DNA from: Pseudomonas sp. GD04091
GTDB taxonomy: Bacteria; Pseudomonadota; Gammaproteobacteria; Pseudomonadales; Pseudomonadaceae
Direction: 5' to 3'
Assembly (NCBI RefSeq): GCF_029836165.1
Contig: NZ_JAOEBG010000001.1
Coordinates: 248,001 to 312,000, forward strand
Length of the DNA stretch: 64,000 nt
The position numbers and the translations under genes are program-made. Under the pieces are notes generated by a model. That model did not search any database. It worked only from the letters and a program-made list of their open reading frames with translations, and had not been told where the DNA came from. Of the stretch, positions 52,702 through 61,172 are shown one piece after another; positions within the stretch are counted from its first letter, which is position 1; every line of letters begins with the position of its first letter.

Positions 52702-53625
52702 ATGAAAGCGCCGCGCGTAACTCTGGATCAGTGGCGGACCCTGCAGGCGGTGGTCGATCACGGCGGGTTCGCCCAGGCCGCCGAAGCCCTGCATCGCTCG
52801 CAGTCGTCGGTGAGCTACACGGTGGCGCGCATGCAGGAACAACTGGGCGTGCCGCTGCTGCGCATCGATGGGCGCAAGGCCGTGCTCACCGAGGCCGGCA
52901 GCGTGCTGCTGCGCCGCTCGCGGCAGCTGGTCAAGCAGGCCAGCCAGCTCGAGGATCTGGCGCACCACATGGAGCAGGGCTGGGAGGCCGAGGTGCGCCT
53001 GGTGGTCGATGCCGCTTACCCCAGCGCCCGCCTGGTCAGGGCCCTGAGCGCGTTCATGCCGCAGAGCCGCGGTTGCCGGGTACGCCTGCGCGAGGAGGTG
53101 CTGTCCGGCGTCGAGGAGGTGCTGCACGAAGGCATCGCCGACCTGGCCATCAGCAGCTTCAACATCGGTGGTTACCTGGGCACCGAGCTCAGCCCGGTGG
53201 AGTTCGTCGCCGTCGCCCACCCCGAGCACGCCCTGCACCGCCTGGGCCGCGAGATCACCTTCCAGGACCTGGAAAGCCAGCTGCAGGTGGTGATCCGCGA
53301 CTCCGGCCGGGCCCAGCCACGCGATGTCGGCTGGCTCGGCGCCGAGCAGCGCTGGACCGTCGGCAGCCTGGGCACCGCCACCACCTTCGTCAGCAGCGGC
53401 CTGGGCTTTGCCTGGTTGCCCCGGCACATGATCGAGCGTGAGCTGCGTGACGGCGTGCTCAAGCCGCTGCCGCTGGATCAGGGTGGCAGCCGTCACCCGC
53501 TGTTCTACCTTTATTCGAGCAAGGAAAAGACCTTGGGCCCGGCCACGCAGATCCTCATCGAACTGCTGCGCAATTTCGACACCGCGCCGCTGGACGTGCC
53601 CTTCGCAGCCCCCCCGCAAGCCTGA
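52702..53625 (+). CDS. LysR-family transcriptional regulator
   Basis: The 307-residue protein has the HTH at about residues 7-65 (LDQWRTLQAVVDHGGFAQAA, ALHRSQSSVSYTVARMQEQL) and an effector domain with DLAISSFNIGGYLGTELSPV and SLGTATTFVSSGLGFAWLPR. The SQSSVSY recognition helix is seen in several pseudomonad regulators with unknown ligands. The alpha/beta hydrolase gene starts 13 bases after its stop, so it is first in a short operon. That is unusual for a LysR regulator, which more often is divergent from its target. Confidence 0.85.
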   Translation: MKAPRVTLDQWRTLQAVVDHGGFAQAAEALHRSQSSVSYTVARMQEQLGVPLLRIDGRKAVLTEAGSVLLRRSRQLVKQASQLEDLAHHMEQGWEAEVRLVVDAAYPSARLVRALSAFMPQSRGCRVRLREEVLSGVEEVLHEGIADLAISSFNIGGYLGTELSPVEFVAVAHPEHALHRLGREITFQDLESQLQVVIRDSGRAQPRDVGWLGAEQRWTVGSLGTATTFVSSGLGFAWLPRHMIERELRDGVLKPLPLDQGGSRHPLFYLYSSKEKTLGPATQILIELLRNFDTAPLDVPFAAPPQA

Positions 53626-53638
53626 GAGGACCGCGCCC

Positions 53639-54451
53639 ATGGCCTGTTTCGAACACGACGGATGCCAGCTGCATTACCAGGAACACGGCCAGGGCGCCCC
53701 CCTGGTGCTGCTGCATGGGCTGGGCTCGAGCAGCCAGGACTGGGAACTGCAGGTGCCCGAACTCAGCCGCCACTATCGGGTGATCCTCATGGATATCCGC
53801 GGCCACGGGCAGTCATCCAAACCACGCGCGGGCTACCGGATCAAGGCCTTCAGCGAAGACCTGCTGGCCCTGCTCGAACACTTGGAAACCGGCCCGGTCC
53901 ACTTCGTCGGCCTGTCCATGGGTGGCATGGTGGGGTTCCAGTTCGCCGTCGACCACCCCGAATGGCTGCGTAGCTTGTGCATCGTCAACAGCGCCCCGGA
54001 GGTCAAGCGACGCACCCGCGGCGACTGGATCTGGTGGCTCAAGCGCTGGAGCCTGGCGCGCCTGCTCAGCGTCGAGACCGTCGGCAAGGGCCTGGCCGAG
54101 CGCTTGTTCCCCAAGCCCGAGCAGGCCGAACTGCGGCGCAAGATGGCCGAGCGCTGGGCACGCAACGACAAGCGTGCCTATCTCAAGAGCTTCGACGCCA
54201 TCGTCGACTGGGGCGTGCAGGAACGCATCGGCCTGATCCGCTGTCCCACCCTGGTGATCACCGCCGACCACGATTACACACCGATACAACTGAAGGAGCG
54301 TTACGTCGCCCTGATGCCCAACGCCAGGCTGGCGGTCATCGACGATTCGCGGCACGCTACGCCCCTTGATCAACCTGAAGTCTTCAATCGTACCGTGCTG
54401 CAGTTCCTCGCAGCCGCTTCCACCTCTCAAGGATCTTTGAGCCCATGCTGA
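53639..54451 (+). CDS. Alpha/beta hydrolase
   Basis: The 270-residue protein has the hydrolase fold with oxyanion motif [26 protein letters not shown], the nucleophile elbow GLSMGGMVG (Ser), acid ITADHDYTP (Asp) and a late catalytic His in [12 protein letters not shown]. The cap is short (about 135-195). It resembles enol-lactonase and lipase-like members; the substrate cannot be given. GAGAGGA precedes the ATG. Its end overlaps the ppiA start by seven bases. Confidence 0.83.
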   Translation: MACFEHDGCQLHYQEHGQGAPLVLLHGLGSSSQDWELQVPELSRHYRVILMDIRGHGQSSKPRAGYRIKAFSEDLLALLEHLETGPVHFVGLSMGGMVGFQFAVDHPEWLRSLCIVNSAPEVKRRTRGDWIWWLKRWSLARLLSVETVGKGLAERLFPKPEQAELRRKMAERWARNDKRAYLKSFDAIVDWGVQERIGLIRCPTLVITADHDYTPIQLKERYVALMPNARLAVIDDSRHATPLDQPEVFNRTVLQFLAAASTSQGSLSPC

Positions 54452-55002
54452 AAAAACTTCTGCTCACCGCCTGCTCGGTCGCCTTCGCCACCAGCGTCAT
54501 GGCCTCGGACAAGACCCCGCACGTGCTGCTGGACACCAGCTTCGGCCAGGTCGAAATCGAGCTGAACGCAGAAAAAGCGCCGATCAGTACCAAGAACTTC
54601 CTCGAGTACGTCGACAGCGGCTTCTACAACAACACCATCTTCCACCGCGTGATCCCGGGCTTCATGGTCCAGGGCGGCGGTTTCACCGACCAGATGGTGC
54701 AGAAGAGCACCAAGGACCCGATCCGCAACGAGGCCAGCAACGGCCTGCAGAACACCCGTGGCACCCTGTCCATGGCCCGCACGTCCGACCCGAACTCGGC
54801 CACCAGCCAGTTCTTCATCAACGTCGCCGACAACGATTTCCTCAACCCGGGTCGCGACCGTGGCTACGCGGTGTTCGGCAAGGTCACCAAGGGCATGGAA
54901 GTGGTCGACCAGATCGTCAATTCGCAGACCACCGTCAAGAAAGGCATGCGCGATGTACCGGCGGATCCGGTGTACATCAAGTCGGCCAAACGCATCGACT
55001 GA
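54445..55002 (+). CDS. ppiA: Periplasmic peptidyl-prolyl cis-trans isomerase A (cyclophilin)
   Basis: The 185-residue protein has a signal peptide ([19 protein letters not shown]) and a bacterial cyclophilin domain: [20 protein letters not shown] with the catalytic Arg, [20 protein letters not shown], and [20 protein letters not shown]. It catalyses proline isomerisation during folding in the periplasm. It begins seven bases before the end of the hydrolase gene and is probably translationally coupled. Confidence 0.92.
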   Translation: MLKKLLLTACSVAFATSVMASDKTPHVLLDTSFGQVEIELNAEKAPISTKNFLEYVDSGFYNNTIFHRVIPGFMVQGGGFTDQMVQKSTKDPIRNEASNGLQNTRGTLSMARTSDPNSATSQFFINVADNDFLNPGRDRGYAVFGKVTKGMEVVDQIVNSQTTVKKGMRDVPADPVYIKSAKRID

Positions 55003-55053
55003 TCCCGCGCCACACAGGGACGTGAGTCGGGTCGAACAGGAGTGTCGTCACCC

Positions 55054-56886
<1,833 letters not shown>

Positions 56887-56909
56887 GCGGGCTGGGCGCA
56901 AGTGTACTT

Positions 56910-56979
56910 GTGAGAGCGGGCTTGCCCCGCGATGGCGGCAGCCTGGGCGGATGCCATCGCGCGGCAAGCCCGCTCCCAC
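56910..56979. repeat. REP palindrome after ABC exporter gene
   Basis: GTGAGAGCGGGCTTGCCCCG starts the left arm at 56910, and the matching right arm ends in AAGCCCGCTCCCAC at 56979, with a 16-base centre. It lies between converging genes. Confidence 0.82.
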
Positions 56980-56991
56980 GCCGCCATCGTT

Positions 56992-58119
56992 TCAGCCTTG
57001 GCGATACGGCAACATACCCCTGGCCTCCTCGGCATACGCCCTCACCCCCACCCGCTCCTGCTCCAGAAATTCATCCACCGCCCGCCGCAACCCCGGATGC
57101 AGCAGGTAATGCCACGAGCGCGTGATCACCGGCTCGAACCCGCGAATCAGCTTGTGTTCGCCCTGGGCACCGGCATCGAAGCGCTGCAAGCCTGCGCTGA
57201 TCGCGTAGTCCATGCCCTGGTAGAAACAGGTCTCGAAGTGCAGGCGATCGAATTCATCCAGACACCCCCAGTAGCGACCGTAAAGGCTGTCGCCACCGAC
57301 CAGGCTGAACGCCATGGCTACATCGCGCCCGTGCTGTCGGGCAATCACCACGCGAATCGCGTCGGGCATGCGCTCGGCAACAAGGCCGAAGAACTCGCGA
57401 GTCAGGTACGGCGCCCGTCGTCGCACGGCATAGGTGTTGGCATAGCAGCGGTAGACGAAATCCCACTGCGCCTCGCTCAGCTCATCGCCGCGGTACCAGG
57501 TGAAGTCGATCCCCTGTCCCGCCACCTGCTCGCGCTCCTTGCGCATCTGCTTGCGCTTGCGTGAGCTGAGCGTGTCGAGAAAGTCCTGGAAATCCCGGTA
57601 GCCGCGATTGCGCCAATGGAACTGGCAACCCAGGCGCTCCATCCATGCCGGCACGCCGGCAATGGCCTCATCCAGCACACTGTCGGTGAAATTGATATGC
57701 GCCCCGGACAACCCGCCCTTGCCCAGGTACTCCGGAATCGCCTGCAACAGCAACGCGCCATCGCCAGCATCGGCCGCCAACAGGCGGGGTCCGCTCACCG
57801 GGCTGAACGGTACCGCGCCCAGCAGCTTGGGGTAGTACGCGATGCCCGCGCGCTCGCAGGCATCGGCCCAGCCATGATCGAACACATACTCGCCGAACGA
57901 ATGCCACTTGCGGTAGGCCGGCAGCAACGCCCGCACCTCGCCGTCGCGCTCCAGCACCAGGTGCTCGGCGGCCCAACCGGTAGCGGGCACGACACTGCCG
58001 CTGTCCTCCATGGCCGTCAGGAAAGCATGGCGCAGGAACGGTTGGCCGGCGGGCACCAGGGCATCCCAGGTGGCCGCCGGCAGATCGCGCAGATGGGCAA
58101 GGCTATGAAGGCTGATCAC
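56992..58119 (-). CDS. GNAT/FemAB-like acyltransferase of the PF04339 (DUF482) family
   Basis: The 375-residue protein begins ISLHSLAHLRDLPAATWDAL and has HAFLTAMEDSGSV, LLPAYRKWHSFGEYVFDHGW, the Lys/Arg-rich LSSRKRKQMRKEREQV, and LYGRYWGCLDEFDRLHFETC. The last resembles the peptidogalycan/FemAB-type fold. The substrate is not known. The GTG at 58119 is preferred because conserved homology begins there; a longer frame upstream lacks a ribosome site. It is divergent from the porin gene. Confidence 0.8.
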   Translation of the reverse strand: MISLHSLAHLRDLPAATWDALVPAGQPFLRHAFLTAMEDSGSVVPATGWAAEHLVLERDGEVRALLPAYRKWHSFGEYVFDHGWADACERAGIAYYPKLLGAVPFSPVSGPRLLAADAGDGALLLQAIPEYLGKGGLSGAHINFTDSVLDEAIAGVPAWMERLGCQFHWRNRGYRDFQDFLDTLSSRKRKQMRKEREQVAGQGIDFTWYRGDELSEAQWDFVYRCYANTYAVRRRAPYLTREFFGLVAERMPDAIRVVIARQHGRDVAMAFSLVGGDSLYGRYWGCLDEFDRLHFETCFYQGMDYAISAGLQRFDAGAQGEHKLIRGFEPVITRSWHYLLHPGLRRAVDEFLEQERVGVRAYAEEARGMLPYRQG

Positions 58120-58198
58120 GATACCGACTCGCTTGAGAACAGGGCGCCAGTATTGCCAAACCGGCCGTGACACTCAAATGACGCCCCGTTTACTTAAC

Positions 58199-58213
58199 AA
58201 CAGTGCCACTGTT
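58199..58213. promoter_or_regulatory. Perfect 15-bp palindrome in acyltransferase-porin divergent region
   Basis: AACAGTGCCACTGTT has two perfect seven-base arms around one C. It lies 80 bases upstream of the acyltransferase start and 147 bases before the porin start, so it could regulate either. Confidence 0.5.
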
Positions 58214-58359
58214 TAGACATTATTCTGTCATCCGCCCCCGCAATACTTGCGCCTGTTTTCCGGAACCCCAGAACCTGTCTATTCAGGCCCTTTCCGAAGA
58301 CATGCCAACTCGGGGGCGGGCGCTTGAGCCTCCCCACTTTTTCCAACAGGGAGAACCTT

Positions 58360-59604
58360 ATGCGTCTTGTTTCTACACTTACTGGAGTGAGCCTCACCGG
58401 CATGATGCTGGCTCTGAGTACTCCGGCCAGTGCTGCTGTCGACGCCAAGCTGCTCGAAATGCTCCGCGCCAATGGCTCGATCAACCAGGCGCAGTACAAC
58501 GAACTGCAGGGCGACCTGGCAAAGGAAACCAAGGAAAAGGCCGACCAGAAAGCCCAGTCCGAGCGTCTGAGCTCCTTCGAACAGAAAGTGGCATGGGCCG
58601 CCAAGACCCAGATCAAAGGTGACGTGCGCCTGCGTTACGAAGACGTCAACGTCGACAACCCCAACAGCCGCAGCGGCAACCAGGACCGCGAGCGTGTTCG
58701 TGCCCGCGTCGGCTTCTACAGCGAGATCAACCCGCAGGTCGACGCCGGTATTCGCGTGGCCACCGGCAGCAGCTCGGACGCCCGCTCGACCAACCAGAGC
58801 CTGGACAACTACTTCGACAAGAAATCGCTGTGGGTCGACCTGGCCTACCTCGACTGGCACCCGACCGCCGTGCCCAACCTGCACCTGATCGGCGGCAAGA
58901 TGATGCAGCCTTGGGTGAGCATGGGCGACATCATCTGGGACAGCGACATCAACCCCGAAGGCGTGGCCGTCACCTACAAGACCAACCTGGGCGGCGCCGA
59001 GCTGTTCGGCAGCGCCGGTCACTACACCCTCAAGGACAACGTCGACGGCGACGGCGTGCAGTTCAAGCATGACGCACAGCTGTACCACGGCCAGCTGGGT
59101 ACCAAGTTCAACCTGGCCGATACCGTCAAGGTCACCGTCGGTGGCAGCCTCTACGGCTTCGACAACGACAAGCGCTCGGCCGTGCTGCGCAGCTTCGGCA
59201 ACACCACCACCGAATTCAACCTGGCGGAAGGTTTCGGTCAGGTGGACTTCACCGGCTTCGCCATTCCGCTGTCGGCCTACGGCCAGTTCGTCAAGAACAC
59301 CGACAGCACCGACGGCGAGGACAAGGCCTGGTTGGCCGGTCTGAAGACCAAGGTGGGCGCCTGGAGCCTGGACTACAACTATCGCGACGTACAGCGCAAC
59401 GCCGTGGTCAGCCTGTTCACCGACTCCGACTTCGGCGCCGGCTTCACCGGTTCCCGCGGCCACAAGTTCAAGGTCGGCTACGAGATCGACAAGAACTTCT
59501 CCCTGGGCGCGGCCTACCTGATGGCCAAGACCGACCTGTCGCAGCTGCCGAACAACAATGCTGATGTCGACACCCTGCAGGTCGACCTGGAAGCCAAGTT
59601 CTAA
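58360..59604 (+). CDS. Outer membrane porin (putative porin, Porin_5-like)
   Basis: The 414-residue protein has a signal peptide (RLVSTLTGVSLTGMMLALST, cut after about residue 26), then a short helical coiled segment (KLLEMLRANGSINQAQYNEL to about residue 75). A predicted 16- to 18-stranded barrel rich in Gly, Asp and aromatic strands follows, ending in the outer-membrane signal LEAKF (terminal Phe). The helical N-terminal region may make a trimeric coil. The pore substrate is unknown. AGGGAGA precedes the ATG. Confidence 0.85.
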   Translation: MRLVSTLTGVSLTGMMLALSTPASAAVDAKLLEMLRANGSINQAQYNELQGDLAKETKEKADQKAQSERLSSFEQKVAWAAKTQIKGDVRLRYEDVNVDNPNSRSGNQDRERVRARVGFYSEINPQVDAGIRVATGSSSDARSTNQSLDNYFDKKSLWVDLAYLDWHPTAVPNLHLIGGKMMQPWVSMGDIIWDSDINPEGVAVTYKTNLGGAELFGSAGHYTLKDNVDGDGVQFKHDAQLYHGQLGTKFNLADTVKVTVGGSLYGFDNDKRSAVLRSFGNTTTEFNLAEGFGQVDFTGFAIPLSAYGQFVKNTDSTDGEDKAWLAGLKTKVGAWSLDYNYRDVQRNAVVSLFTDSDFGAGFTGSRGHKFKVGYEIDKNFSLGAAYLMAKTDLSQLPNNNADVDTLQVDLEAKF

Positions 59605-59631
59605 GCGCTACGCTCCTTTGCTCCACCCTGA

Positions 59632-59673
59632 AGCGGGAAATGCTGACCCCATCCAGCATTTCCCGCTTTTTTT
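59632..59673 (+). terminator. Rho-independent terminator of porin gene
   Basis: AGCGGGAAATGCTG pairs with CAGCATTTCCCGCT across an eight-base loop, followed by a run of T residues. Confidence 0.92.
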
Positions 59674-59685
59674 GCCTGTCAGAAA

Positions 59686-59795
59686 GCCGGGGCTGCTTCG
59701 CAGCCCTTTCGCGACACAAGGCCGCGCCTACAGGAGAATGCAAATCCCTGTAGGAGCGGCCTTGTATCGCGAAAGGGCCGCAGAGCGGCCCCGGC
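59686..59795. repeat. Paired REP element after porin gene
   Basis: CTTTCGCGACACAAGGCCGC (left) and GCGGCCTTGTATCGCGAAAG (right) are inverted copies with flanking GGGGCTGCTTCGCAGCCC and GGGCCGCAGAGCGGCCC hairpins, between converging genes. Confidence 0.85.
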
Positions 59796-59811
59796 ATTCT
59801 CGAATCAGAAA

Positions 59812-60933
59812 TCAGCGCTTGCGCAGCACCACGCTCCCGATCGAATACCCTGCACCAAACGAGCTCAACACACCCAGCGAACCCTTGGCCAAATCATCCT
59901 GATACAGGTGGAAGGCAATTACCGAGCCCGCCGAACTGGTATTGGCATAGCGATCCAGAATCACTGGCGCATCTTCCTCGGCCACTTCACGCCCCAACAG
60001 CTTCTTGACGATCAGGTGATTCATGCTCAGGTTGGCCTGGTGCAGCCAGAAGCGCTTGACGTCCGACGGCTGCAGGTCGTTCTCGGCCAGGTGCTGACCG
60101 ATCAGCTCGGCAACCATCGGGCAGACTTCCTTGAACACCTTGCGGCCTTCCTGCACGAACAGCTTGTCACGGGCACCGATGCCCTCTTCCGCGGCGCGGT
60201 TGAGGAAGCCGAAATTGTTGCGGATATTGTTGGAGAACGCCGTCAGCAGCTTGGTGCTGACAATATCGAACTGATGCTTCGAGGTAGCCAGGTCGGCACG
60301 CTCGACCAGCACAGCAGTAGCAGCGTCGCCGAAGATGAAGTGGCTGTCGCGGTCGCGGAAGTTCAGGTGTCCGGTGCAGATCTCCGGGTTGACCACCAGA
60401 ACAGCGCGCGATTGCCCCAGCTGCACGCTGTTGGCGGCGGTCTGGATACCGAAGGTGGCCGACGAACAGGCCACGTTCATGTCGAAGGCGAAGCCCTGGA
60501 TACCCAGTGCCTGCTGTACTTCGATGGCGATGGCAGGGTACGGGCGCTGCAGGTTGGAGCAGGCGACGATCACCCCGTCGACATCGGCGGCGCTGCGACC
60601 GGCACGCTCCAGGGCTTGGCGGGCGGCGGCCACGCCCATCTCGCAGAGGATCGACTGCTCATCGTTGGAACGCTCCGGCAGGCGCGGCTTCATGCGCTGC
60701 GGGTCGAGAATGCCGGCCTTGTCCATGACGAAGCGGCTCTTGATGCCCGAAGCCTTCTCGATGAAGGCGGCGTCGGACAGCGGCGCCGCCTCGACCTCGC
60801 CACGCTCGATGGCGGCGGCATTGTCACGGTTGAAACGCTGCGCCCAGGCGTTGAAGGATTCCACCAGTTCTTCGTTGGAAATGCTCTGGGCCGGGGTATA
60901 CAGGCCGGTGCCGCTGATCACGACGTTGTGCAC
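59812..60933 (-). CDS. Beta-ketoacyl-ACP synthase III-type enzyme (PA3286-like)
   Basis: The 373-residue thiolase-fold enzyme has the active Cys in FDMNVACSSATFGIQ, His in FWLHQANLSMNHLI and Asn in DRYANTSSAGSV, the KAS III triad. Length and the GTGLYTPAQSISNEELVESF start match my memory of P. aeruginosa PA3286, reported to load octanoyl-CoA from beta-oxidation into fatty acid synthesis. The GTG at 60933 has AGAGGA upstream. A 20-bp near-palindrome (60995-61014) lies 62 bases before the start. It converges with the porin gene. Confidence 0.87.
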   Translation of the reverse strand: MHNVVISGTGLYTPAQSISNEELVESFNAWAQRFNRDNAAAIERGEVEAAPLSDAAFIEKASGIKSRFVMDKAGILDPQRMKPRLPERSNDEQSILCEMGVAAARQALERAGRSAADVDGVIVACSNLQRPYPAIAIEVQQALGIQGFAFDMNVACSSATFGIQTAANSVQLGQSRAVLVVNPEICTGHLNFRDRDSHFIFGDAATAVLVERADLATSKHQFDIVSTKLLTAFSNNIRNNFGFLNRAAEEGIGARDKLFVQEGRKVFKEVCPMVAELIGQHLAENDLQPSDVKRFWLHQANLSMNHLIVKKLLGREVAEEDAPVILDRYANTSSAGSVIAFHLYQDDLAKGSLGVLSSFGAGYSIGSVVLRKR

Positions 60934-60994
60934 GGTCGTTCCTCTGGTCTGGGGCCGGCGCCGGACGGGCGCAGGCCAAAAATTGGGGTTCGAT

Positions 60995-61014
60995 ACTGGC
61001 ACCTTGGTACCAGT
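60995..61014 (-). promoter_or_regulatory. 20-bp near-palindrome upstream of KAS III gene
   Basis: ACTGGCACCTTGGTACCAGT has nine-base arms with one mismatch around a TT centre. TTGCAA and TATCGA flank it on the minus strand, so it may overlap the promoter. The form suggests a TetR- or GntR-type operator. Confidence 0.6.
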
Positions 61015-61096
61015 TTGCAATCGTAATAATCCGTATCGGCGAGGGCGTTGCCCTCGTACGCTGACAAGCCAACGCCTACAGGGGCCATTACCGGAA

Positions 61097-61139
61097 CCTG
61101 TGGGAGCGGGCTTGCCAACGATGGGCCGCGAAGCGGCCC
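61097..61139. repeat. REP copy upstream of KAS III gene
   Basis: CCTGTGGGAGCGGGCTTGCC followed by a GGGCCGCGAAGCGGCCC hairpin; a single copy between hrpA and the KAS III gene. Confidence 0.75.
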
Positions 61140-61172
61140 AAATTCCACCAAGTTTGCCACAACTTGGAGGTT

